From Echinometra lucunter (taxonomy: Eukaryota > Echinodermata > Echinoidea > Camarodonta > Echinometridae), in the NCBI GenBank assembly GCA_029962745.1, contig CM057157.1, forward strand, positions 32,655,828 through 32,719,827: a DNA stretch of 64,000 nucleotides, read 5' to 3'. The notes under the pieces are model-generated. The model did not search any database. It saw only the letters and a program-made list of their open reading frames with translations, and was not told the origin of the DNA. The first letter of the stretch is position 1. Each line of letters starts with the position of its first letter. The position numbers and the translations under genes are program-made. Positions 47,938 to 60,800 of the stretch are shown piece by piece.

Positions 47938-50900
47938 GGTACATAAAAACAAAAACATCATCATCTCAATTGTAAAAAAAAATCTAATCTAATAAAGTAA
48001 ACATAGCATACTGCATTATGTGATTAATACAGCAACCAAACAGTTATTGCTTAATAAAGGTATGCTTGTGGCAGGCAGAAAGCACCACTATAAAAACATT
48101 TTATATACATTTACATACCATCCATGACATCACTAGAACAAGCATTCTACAAACCTCAATATCAATAATGCAACTGTTTGAGAGAATATGGCAGTGCACC
48201 AAAAAAAATGATAAATAAATCAAGATCTGCAATTGTAACTAAGTGGTATACTCAAGTGAAAATTCCATGGGCAATTAACGAAGCACTCAAAAGGTGTCAG
48301 TTTTTACAACACAATCTTTTATATAATATTATATCATCAGTATATCTGCCTCCAATAACTTGCAACACATATTCTGCTCTCTTTGAATTAATAAAATTCT
48401 AAAAATCATACAAATTAAAATTCAAGAGAAACTCTTGTTACCTTGATAATACATGACACTATTAGTAATATACCACTCTACATTTGGTACGATGATTTTT
48501 AAAAAGAAATAGTACTATGATAAAATGATATATATATTGCATCTTGACATGATTATAAGAGGGTATTCAAACACAAAAACATGCAGATGTCTTCAGTCAT
48601 TGTGACATTCTCTAAGGATTTTTCACACTTGATAATTTCCCAATGTCACTATTTTTAGATAAAACACATGTACACACAAACACACACATCCTCCCCCCCC
48701 CCCCCCCCCACACACATACATTGCAACTGACATTAATGCCAATTAGACCCATGTTATGCACAACATAGCATACAGAGTCCTTTGATTCATTAATGAAGGC
48801 AGGCAAAGATGAAGCTGGCTTTACTTCAATGCTTTATGGAATACAAAATGTGAACGTTTCCTAGGATACAAATTACCACTCTAACAAAATATATATTCAA
48901 AATTAATCAATGGAAATGAGATATTGATTTCCTAATCTTCATGGATTCTGTATTTTTTTTGTATGCAAAAATCTTGATTGACAAAGTGGATAAGTGTGGG
49001 GGAAACAATACTATTTCACATATATATTAAGGAACATAAACATGTAGTTTCACTTTGTTAAAAATCCCTTTACTTGGTTGACAAAGTGGATAAGTGTGGG
49101 GGAAACAATGTATAATAATTGCTATTTCACATATATATATTAAGGAACATAAACATGTAGGATCACTTTGTTAAAAAAATCCATTTACTTGAGGAGATCA
49201 TGCTTCTCACTTGGAACCCTCCCCCCCCAAAAAAAAAAAAAAAATCAACAAAAAATAAGGACTTATTTACCAAAGGTAACCTCATTAATACTGTACCATG
49301 GAAACTGCAATCATATTGATACCCACACTTTAGCCCTGTTATTATCGTACAGCTGAAGCATTTTAGAAATTTCATCCTATGGATTAACCATTCATTTCAC
49401 TTGGATAGAGAAGAGATTATCCATGACTGCATGATACATCATAGTAATAAGAAGAGTGTGAGAACTCGGGTTTGAGTTGATCAAAGGAGGTGCACACCAT
49501 CTTATTCTCTTAATATGATTGTTCAACATTTTTCATCATTCATGATTTAGTGAAAAATATGGTTCTATTAATTTTGTTTACAAATTCATCATACGTTCTG
49601 GTAATTAACCCTTAGACAGAAAATGGTGCGCTTAGGAACACTTTTCTGTTTAGTATTAAGCGCCTAATAAATGTCATGTATTAATTATTATTAAATACTG
49701 TAGGAAATCTAAAGTATTTCAATCAAATTAATCAATAGAGTTAGTAGTACCCAATCACATGGATTCTGACTCCATGTATCCCAATAGCATTTGGAGGATA
49801 TCAGTACATTGACCTTTAAAAGATACACAAATCTGGAATCATTCAAGATTAATTCATGGAAGAAGGGGAAGACTTGAGATATATTGATATGAATATTCAG
49901 GAAAATTTGTTTGTCATGCTAATAATTCTACATGAGCAAGAATAAAACAATAATGGATACAACATGTTCATAATATGCTTGCAGCTGTCTCTACATACAC
50001 ATTATTACAGAGTTGTGTGCACCACAAAGGGATTTTTGCCAGTACATATCATCCTTGGTGCTAATATCCACTGTAAGTAAGAAAAGAAGAAATACCAAAG
50101 GCAAGTTCTTCCAAAAGACAAAGTAACAAACAATAGCAAATAAGTCAATATCTTTAATCTGAATAATTTCTTCCATCATCCAAACCAGTTCTCTGGGATG
50201 TTATATGGCTAGTTAGGACCAATATGCTGATACATACTTTCAATTTGTATATTTGCTTTAGGCCTCTTTTAAAGCTGGGTTTCTGATGATACTGATAAAG
50301 GGTGAACAATTTCTCTTCAGAAGCACTCCTTAACATTCTCTGCTACTTTCCATGCACACCAACAACATCACAATGAATATATAGACATGAATCACATCGG
50401 GTGTAACATAAAAAATACAATCAATCTTACGAATGATATCAATCGTAAGTCTACGGCAAACCATGCACTAAGGAGATACAATTGATTGTAAGATTGATTG
50501 TATCTCTTTATATTACACCCCCTGGGGGTGTAATATAAATATCTGTAACACAAATATCACCTAGGAATTTAAAATAATCCACACAATCAAGTCCAATGAT
50601 AACATTCAATGCATTTCCATAGCATCACAAGCCTAATGCACACTAATAAGAACATTGTAAAAGGCATAAAAAGTGAAACAAAACAAAACAAAAAATACCA
50701 AAGGAAACATTTGTATCTTTCTATAAGTGTAAAGATGAAGCTCACATCAAAATGAGGTTTTTAAGTTATTGTAAAGTTGAAGGATGTCAAATCTATTTGG
50801 AGTCAGTTTTCTGATATTTTTGTCAAACAATCTACAAAATATTGCTCTGAATATTCAATAATTTTTCATTTTTAGATAAACTAAGAACACACATTTCTTT

Positions 50901-53212
50901 TTTCAATTTGGACACCCCCCCCCCCCCCCCCCCCCCGGCCATTAAATGATTACATGTATGTAAAGTAACAATCCAGTCTTTGTAAGAAATGAAATGAAAT
51001 AGCAAAATGTTGGCAGAAATGACAGATGTCATGAACAATGGCATTACTGTATTCTGAATTAACAACTGTTACACACAGAATGTAAGGCCATGACATGTGA
51101 AAAATCTGAATTTGCATTCAGAGTGATAAAGATTATTTGAAAAAACATCACATCATGAAACTTGCTCCAAATAAACTTCCTCAATGACAAGATTAGCAAA
51201 CCTCAGTCTGATACAAATTTCAGCTTTTATGTAATGAATTATCAAGTGTCAAATATTTTTTACACATTTATTAAATTTTCTATACAACTGAATAAAAATT
51301 AAAAATCATTCTAGCCTTTTACATAGAGATATGAGGTATCATTTATAACAGATCAAATAAATAAAGACAGATAACTCAATGGGCTATAATCAAAATTGAT
51401 ACATAAAGTTAAAATGAATCTCATTCCACAAAATAAGGAGGTCACCAATTTTGAAGTATACAACCTAAATTGGAAAAAACAATTCGTCCAAACTGAATAA
51501 GTATACATCAACTTTTAATACAGGGCAATAACTACAAAACAAATGTGGAACAAAAAGGAAAAATTCATCCATATTTTTTTCCTTCTAATTTCCAGATATA
51601 CATGTAAAATAAATATCCATGATTTCATATCAAATACAAGTCCTCTTCAAACCATACCTGTCTACAATGGTTCTAAGCATGATATAGAAAACTGAAAAAT
51701 AAAATCACAGTACAAACAGTGCATACACACATGTTTATGTGAGTTAAGTGATTCTCATGATAGTTTACTTTTTGGTGGTTTAGCAAGCAGGAGTATATGT
51801 AGACTGAAGGCAGAACAAATACAGCAAATTACCTATAGATTTTCCTTATGAAAAAACCACACACACATACATTGCTCAATATAATTCTCTTCAAGATAAT
51901 TCGGGTGAAATAATTCATCTAATGAAGGTTTACTGTCATCATTTCTAGTACCCACAACATATACACATACATGTACTTACAAATACGTAATGATAAATTT
52001 TTTGAAGGATACATGCATCTTTATAATCTGAATGCTCTCAAAAATATTTTATAGATTGTATGTTAAAGTGCCTACAAGAAATCTAAACTCTCACTTTGAG
52101 ATACAATATTAACAATATATTTGTATTCACTCTATGCTAATTCATATTTCAGACTATCAAGTTTCATGCATATATCAACAGCACCACAAAACAATACAAA
52201 ATGAAAAAGAAATACAATTTTTTGAGTTATTTGAATTTTCTTTTGAGTCTGGAAGCACAAACATGATTCCCCTCATTGTTGCCAACCCAGTAAAGAGTTG
52301 CTCATAATACATTTATTTGTTTTAACTCATTGAGTACAATTTGATTTCAGTATAACACAAATTTTCCCAGGTTATCTTGGGCTTTAAAAGTGTTGAACGG
52401 GTTTAAAACAGGAATTAATCACACTACATGGTCCACCTGCAAGTAGTTCATTCAGGACTTGTCAATCACCTCGCCATTATTTATCAAGATGGGGTTTATC
52501 ACAATAGTTCTCCTTCTTGTTTTTTGTTGTTGTTGATATTTTACTACCTTACTTTTTTACTTAAAAAAAAAAATCATTTATGAATATTAAATCATGACGT
52601 GTATTGTATATCATGCACAATTCAGCAATTAATTTTGCTGCAAAGTATAATGTTTTTTAATAAATACATTTTCAAATCAAATTCTTTGATCAATGTATTT
52701 CATGGTCCACCTGCAAGTAGTTCATTCTTTGATCAATATGTTTCCAACTCATATGTGGTAAGGTAGGGCAGGTATTACAAACTTAATCCAGTACAAATGA
52801 AATATGACAAAAACACATTAGAACTTGCAATTTGGGGGCTTCCAAATATAAATGCAGTATCAGATAAAACTCACATATTTTCAAACCTTTTCTAGACTAG
52901 TACACAGTGATTGTGTACCTTGTTTGGTGTGCTTTTATTATTCTTATTATTCTTATTATTCTTATTATTCTTATTATTCTTAAAAGCCTGCTTTGCTTTC
53001 TACAAGAAATCAAATAGCATTCAACTCTTATACAGTGCATATCACACTATGATATCATATCTCTAGGCCCCTTCTACAGGAATTGAAAAATTATTACTGA
53101 ATAGTAGTCTTGCTGACCTTTATCTGGGTCTGACTCTATAACTGTTCCCTAATCATTGAGAAGATTTTCTTCGTCTGACATGATGGTGATCGGATCCTCT
53201 TAAGTTCCAGAT
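46521..53212. other. long AT-rich stretch, no gene recognised
   Basis: No exon was recognised on either strand. It holds (GA)n at 47880-47934, C-runs at 48693-48710 and 50914-50937, three copies of an AGCAGTAGAGTTTTC-containing unit at 47070-47205, two copies of a GACAAAGTGGATAAGTGTGG unit at 48978 and 49080, a palindrome at 50507-50539, and TTCTTATTA repeats at 52933-52980. The AGL 3' UTR (minus strand) must start here; an AATAAA on the minus strand at 52939-52934 is one possible poly(A) signal. Confidence 0.45.
50400..50539. repeat. foldback with a perfect 16-bp-arm palindrome
   Basis: GGTGTAACATAAAAAATACA followed by ATCAATCTTAC pairs with GTAAGATTGATTGTATC and then TATTACACC. The right end is TTTATATTACACCCCC-T-GGGGGTGTAATATAAA (50507-50539), a perfect palindrome. 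Confidence 0.75.
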
Positions 53213-53491
53213 CTATTGTTTGAGAGCCTGGTCTAGGTCTGACATGAGTTCTAGCAGACAGCCCATAGACCAAGCCTGGGTGGGGCAACTATCTCTGCAG
53301 GTTGCTCCATTCTTATTGGTCAATTCAGGCAAGCCTCGCCATGGTGATGTCATGATCTCTTCGTGATGACGGATGAGTGTCTTACGGATGAAATGAACGG
53401 TGCTCTCAAAAGTATCAGCTTGAGCATGGGGGAAGATTCGAGCAAAGTGAAGTTTGGCACGAAGAAAGTAACCAAGGGACCATAACCATTC
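53213..53491 (-). CDS. AGL: AGL terminal coding exon
   Basis: Acceptor TTTTTGTAATAG; stop TAG at 53215-53213. Encodes 92 residues from EWLWSLGYF to DLDQALKQ. The tail is a few residues longer than the human one. Confidence 0.95.
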   Translation of the reverse strand, partial: EWLWSLGYFLRAKLHFARIFPHAQADTFESTVHFIRKTLIRHHEEIMTSPWRGLPELTNKNGATCRDSCPTQAWSMGCLLELMSDLDQALKQ

Positions 53492-56400
53492 CTATTACAA
53501 AAAGAAAAATATTAACCAAGTTTAGCTAGAGCTTTCAAGTTCTTGTATAACACATCCAAAGGATATTAAGTATTATAAAATGGGTTCAAGGATGTAGCCA
53601 ATAGCGAGTGTGTATGCATGTCACATGTTCATGCTTTAATTCTACGCAACCTTCCAGCCGTGCATTTTTTGTGCAGCACTGTGCATTTTGGATGCATCAC
53701 TTTACCTCTAGCACGTAAAAACTGAGACACGCGCCATGAAATACGCATTCTTTCTGGTATCACAAGGATTTTGATGCGCTTACTCAGGGCCAGGGCGCAT
53801 CACACTGCACTGGCTACGCTTGTGATGTCATAAGAGAAAGCAGATGTTGCCTCCTTGTCTGTGCGATCTAAGGAAATTTGGAGCGGTTTTAACAAATTTT
53901 CCACTACAAAGTCATACTGGCGACCCGTTTTATAAAACAAATAATGCACAGATTTAAATTCGTGATGTTAGTGGTGATGCAGGCATCTCGGGTATTTACA
54001 ATATCACGCAAATGCCGTGCTAGTCACACATTGTAAATACCCTGGAGTGCGCTGCATCACCACTAACACACTCACATCTGTGCATTATTTGTATACTATG
54101 GCATGAAATAGAACTTCATACCTTATCATCTGTAGGCCAGTGATCCAAATCAATTAAACCATTGTATGGTCTAATGGATTGTATGACAAATGATCAAGTG
54201 ACAACCACAACCCACACAGCATCCCCTCACCTCCCCTACCCCAACAACCCCTCCAACAACTTACTCTTGGAAAATCACATCTGGGCCTCTAGAAAACTAT
54301 CCCAAATCAATGCTAGAGGTTCTGAACCCAGAGTTTTTAACCCTGATGGGAGCGATCTGGGCTTTTTTTTTTTTCAATGAAGCTCAAATTGTCTGACAAG
54401 ATGAAACTCAAATTGAATCTATGCTGTTGCAGTACATCAGGGCAGCAGCACTGATCTAAATGACTGTAGAATTGCACTTTGGTGATAATTAAACACACAA
54501 ATGTAGGGGAACTATTTTTTTTTTTTCACCAACAGCGGGCAACACCTTTAAATCTTTGAAACACTGTACGAAAAAAAAAAAAACTAGATGAATCCTCGAC
54601 CACACGTGGTCGAAATTTATGCCTCCGCCTTTGCCAGATCAGAAATATATCACTTTTAACTATGGAAAATGTATTAGGATACATTTGGAGTTCAAAAAAA
54701 TGGGAAAAAAAATGGTTCTATTTAAATGACATTGTGTCAGTCACATTTGAAGTTGATCCGTCAAATGGTTCTACACATTCACTGATTTTAAAAACTGACT
54801 TTATTTTCATTATTGCACAGGTGAAGCTTAGATTGACAGGCTAATCAAAATTCAACATTCAGAAACATTCGACATAATAATTATTATCAATTAGAAAATG
54901 TTGAAATATAGCCCCGACATAGCACCGGACAGGCTCTCCGAACGCTACTGAGATTTGTGACGTCACAGATTGAACATTACTTGCACAAGCAGACGATGTC
55001 CTGTAACATCTCACACATTCCAGTGCCTGTTTTGTCATCTTCTGTTCACTTATTTCTCTTACTTCACTAGTGTCATTCTAAATGTTTAATCTATTGCCTC
55101 ACTCCAAACCTTGGGCATGGCATTATTTTGATGAAAAATGCAGCTTTGAAAAATAAAGGAGTCAGTTCCTTGTAAGCAAAATGAGGCGCAATTGTACTTC
55201 ATGTGCGCACATCCGCAGTATGTTCGGCGTTTCAAGAAGGAAAGAATGCCGTCCATGCTTTCACTCGGTGGCTTTTCACTTTGAAATTGTGGTTTCTTTG
55301 ACTGATAATTTACTCCTAACCTGTATTTTTACAAACAAGAGCTTTTAGTTATCAGAATTAGGTTCAATTCCCTTTTAGAACGGTGAGAAATATGGTCACA
55401 TTCAAATAAACTAAACAATTAATAACTTGAGAAATAATTGCATTATAATTATGTTCATTTGATACGGGATGTCGTCTGCTTGGGCAGGATTGGTGCACTT
55501 TATGACATCATCAAAACGGCATTATTTTTCTGGCAACTAATTCGTGTATCCCAGATGCCGGGAGGTTGTTTATTTGTATTATTCTTTTAATTATCCAATA
55601 CAAACTTATACTATTGCTATCTGTAAGCTTCTGGTTTCTAACGATACATTATTCGCCATATTTGTGATTTTCTTTGAATGGGCAGTTTAAGTTATTGCCA
55701 TTCATGTATAAAATGACATACATGACCTTTGACCTTTGACCTTGTGACCCCCAACTCTAACTAGATCATTGTCCCTCCCATATGCATACATGACGTATGT
55801 TTGAAGCTGATCCGTCAAATGGTTCTCAAGTTATAGCGAGAATGAGCCATTTTCATGTATATAATGACCTCTATGACCTTTGACCTCATGACCCCATAAT
55901 CTAATCAGATCATTGTCCCTCCCATATAAATACATGAGTCAAGTTTGAACTTGATCTGCCAAATGGTTCTTAAGCTATCGAGAGAACTAGCCATTTTCAT
56001 GTATATAAAATGACGTCTATGACCTTTGACCTTTGACTTTGTGACCCCAAAATGTAATAAGATCATTGTCCCTTCCATGTGCATACAGGAGCCAAGTTTG
56101 AAGTCGATCCATCAAATGGTTCTTAAGTTATTGTGAGAACGAGCCATTTTTATGTATACTATGACCTCTATGACCTTTGACCTTCGACCATGTGACCCCA
56201 AAATCTAATCAGATCATTGTCCCTCCCATATGCATACATGAGCCAAATTTGAAGTTGATCTGTCAAGTGCTTCTTAAGTTATCGCGAGAACGAAAACGGG
56301 ACGGACGGACGGACGCTACGACGGACGGACAACCCGAAAACAATAATGCCTCTGGCACCCACCTACAGTGGGCGGAGACATAAAAATGAAGGGTTGAGTC

Positions 56401-57798
56401 AAAGGTATTTGGTCATTTTGATGTCCAATACACAACAAAGTATTGGCATTATGTAAGAAACCAAATCTATCATTTTACTTCATATTTCATAGAGCTCCCA
56501 GATCTAGTAGGGCTATATTTCTTAATATCATTATAAAAAGCAGATATTTTCTTAGACTTGATCTGTAACATATAGTACAAAATACTTTGGACATGCTCAA
56601 AGATGCACTATGAAGGAAAGGAATGAAACTTTAACCCTATCTAGCCCGGGGGGGGGGCTTTTTTTAGCCCCCCCCCCCTCGACATTTTTTCGCGACACAT
56701 CCGTAGCGTGAAAAGCTCACACCGTGACGTTTCATGACTTTTTTCTTTCTAGTCTTGCGCAACTTTTGAGACCAAATTCGCGATGCCCGGGTATGTGGTT
56801 CCGAAGTTACGCAACATTTTGTAAGTGCATGTCAGACCCAAAATTGCTCAAAAACATGATTTCATGTACAAATCCACTGCACATTCTGTTTCTAGTCAAA
56901 ATTCATAAATGTATCATTAATTTTACTTTTACTGATTAAACACAATTAATTTCATGTTGTTTATGATTGGAATAGTGTCGCCGACGATTTCCCTCGAAAA
57001 AACAATAAAGAACAAAAAGTCGAAAAACAAAGAAACACATGAGAAATTTGAAAAACAATAAAATACATAAGAAAAAAATGTTGATACCGCCATTTTTTTG
57101 ATGTACATTTGATAAGAATCCTAAAAAGAGTGTCTAGACCAAAATTTAGCAGTTTTGGAGTTGTATTTACAGATTTACAGCTGAATTATTTTATGCATAA
57201 ATTAGCATAATTAATTAATTAAATATAAATTTGAAAAATTTCATAATAATTAACCACACACTTTTGGAGATTAAGTTGTGGGTGACGTGCATGCTGATTT
57301 TCGTTGCGATCGCGCGCTCAACAGCCGAGATCTGGGGGGGGGGGGGCCAAATAAGCCCCCCGGCCCCCCCCCCCCCCCCTCCCCCCGGCCTATGCAATTT
57401 CAAAATAGCACGGGCTATATAGGGTTAAAGCTTAATTTTTCAGCTCCACAATACCCCTTAGTTTAAAAATGTATTAACTTACTGGTCCTTGATGATAGTT
57501 CCAACCTCTAGCAGTCCTTTTATTAGGGCCATCATAGGCATTGTCATATACTCCATCATATGCCCAGTCACTGAAAAACAACAACAAATTTATTATGATC
57601 TTCATGACAACAGGACTATACTTTTCTTGACAATTCCAACCTTCAACGTTTTTTATGATAGCCATCTGCCACTACAGGCATTGTCACATAATCCTATATA
57701 GACCCGGTCACTGAAAATTACAAGAGAAAATGTATTCCTGAAAACAGGTGAAAGTAATATTATCTCTCAGCTTACATGTTTATACCTAAAGAGATAAG

Positions 57799-57832
<34 letters not shown>

Positions 57833-60800
57833 AAGAGGTATTTTATATAGTGAGTTAATGAGATGCAACTACATCAATTTTACTACTCACTTTTTACCCT
57901 ACTGTCATATTGGTTGTAAAATATCACAACCTTGTACATTACTTACTTGCCTTCATTATTTCCATATCTATCACCAGTAACAATAGCACTGACATCTTCT
58001 TCATTGCTAACATCATCATCATCATCATCATCATCATAACAAACATCATCATCATCATCATCACCATCATCATCAATAACATCATCATCATAAACACCAA
58101 TACCAAAACTAAACACTAATATCAACACAAATACATGTATTATCACAGCCCATTTCATCTATAAGAACATTACTGACATAAACACAACTACCACATTTAG
58201 TACCATTATTATCATCACCATCAAAACTAGCATTACCACCACCACCAACACCACAACCATCATCACCACCACCATCATTACAACTACCACCACCACCACC
58301 ACCACCACCACCACCATCACCACCACCATCACCACCACCATCATCACCACCACCACCACCATCACCACCACCATCACCACCACCATCACCACCACCATCA
58401 CCACCACCACCACCACCACCACCATCTGCCACCACCATCGCCACCACCATCGCCACCACCATCGCCACCACCATCGCCACCACCATCACCACCACCATCA
58501 CCACCACCACCACCACCCACCACCACCTTCACCACCACCATCACCACCACCACCACCACCACCACCATCACCACCACCATCACCACCACCATCACCACTC
58601 TCATCACCACCACCACCATCACCACCACCATCACCACCACCATCACCACCACCATCACCACCACCATCACCACCACCATCATCACCACCACCACCACCAT
58701 CACCACCACCACCACCATCACCACCCACCACCACCACCACCACCACCATCACCACCACCATCACCACCACCACCACCACCACCACCACCAACACCACCAT
58801 CATCATCACCAACAAACATGAGCTTACCTGGGATCCAATGTTTTCATTCCTAGAGGACCAAGCAGTTCCTTCTGTACCAGGTTTAGAGCAGTCCATGCAT
58901 TACTGGGAGTAAACAACTCAGGGGCCTGTAAAAATGATTTCACCATTTACATTTTGAGACGTGTACTTGAACTAATGTCAAATCAAACCAGAGTAATACA
59001 GTGTATCTAAAGACTAATACACTTCAATGGGTCAATCAGTACGATTTCAAACGACCTTTAAAAATATTTATTTATTTATTTATTCATTTATATGTTTATT
59101 TCTGCATAGTTCAACAGATTACATAGAATGATCAGACCACAGCAAACAGTAATAAGCACAACTAAAAAAAAAGAAAAAAAAAGAAAAAGAGATCAATATG
59201 CATGTAACTTTGTAAATAATAGAGAAACATACAGAGGTATGGCAATATAAGCTTAATGCTAGAGAGCGTTGCCATACCTTACCATCCAAAAAACATTTTC
59301 ATAAAATGGTTGGGGGGGGGGAGAACTAAAGTCAAACTAAGTATTAACTACTAACTAAACTAGATAAATTACCTTACACAACATTTAAGGATATATGATA
59401 AGCTGTTCTGTACGAAAATTGAAACGTAAACATGTACAAAAATTAAGTATGAAAGGTCTTACTATTTGAAATGAAAATGATCTTATACTGAGCATAAGCA
59501 TGAGAAAAAAAAAATAACACATAGGATTTCTATAGCGTCTTTTCCATTTTATTAAATGCTCAAGGCGCTTTAAAAAAAAAAAAAAAAAAAAAATGACTGT
59601 GAAACAGTAATTACAACTTTGAGATAAGCAGGCGCTTAACTGCACTTTTGAAGGATTGCACGGTTAATAAATTTCAAGTGTCATTATGTAGAGAATTCCA
59701 AACATCAGGAACATTATGTCTGATAGACTTTTGAGCCAACACAGTGCGAGGATTGGGTAGGTGAATATTAGCTGCTTGTCTTGTGGGATAGGTATGAATA
59801 GCATTATTTTATTGAAACATAGAAGGAAAGGAAGTGGGCAACAATTTGTTATTAAAGCGATACATAAAAAGGGAAGTTTGAAGAAAATGGATATCATTAA
59901 CAGTCAGTCTTTGAAACTCAATAAACAGGGGGCGTGTGTGAACACGGAAACCAGCTCCAGCACATATACGAATGGCTTTCTTTTGTAACAATAGAATTGT
60001 ATTCGTGGCACTCCTGGATGTTGCCCAGAGAATATTACAATATAAAATGTAGGGTAGAATAAGTATTGTTTTAAATATATAATATTTTGCCAGGTACAAG
60101 ATATTTAACTCCATATACAATGCCAATATTTTGAGAAATTGGCTTACTTATGTGCTTCAAATGATCACAGTTAAGTTGATCGTTAATGTAAACACCTAGA
60201 AACTTAGTGGTGTCTTTCTTTCTAATAACACACTGTCAAGTTTCACACTGAAATTTAGGTTACCACATGACTTCCTACCTTTAAAATGTATATAATTTGT
60301 TTTCAGAACATTGAGAGATAACATATTACCTCGAAACCAGTTAGCTAGTTTTGGAAGTTTGGCATTAATGGTGTTTTCAAGGATATTGACATCACGAAGA
60401 GATAAGAAAACACTTGTATTATCAGCAAACAATATGTAATTCAATGCAGATGATACATTACAGATATCATTGATATAAATCAGAAACAACAATGGGCCTA
60501 ATATATTTATGAAATTTGAATAAATCTAGGCTTATCTTTTAATACATGTACATTTTAGAATAACTACTCTTCCACTGAACAAGGTCAGGATGCCGTTGCA
60601 TAAAAACTTGCTATAATAGTAAATTTGCCATCAATGGCAACTACCATGGTAACGTTGCTCAACAGCCAACAGTATTCCATGATAGTAACCACTGATGGCA
60701 AAGTTATTATAACAAGTTTTATGCAATAGCACCTTGATTGGAATACCATGACTACTGATTACATGTCAAATAAGGAATTCACCATTGCTTCCTACATGGA

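Noticed and set aside
58109..58896. Poly-Gly-Gly-Asp and poly-Val-Met proteins on the minus strand
   Set aside because: Pure translation of the CAC/CAT array inside an AGL intron.
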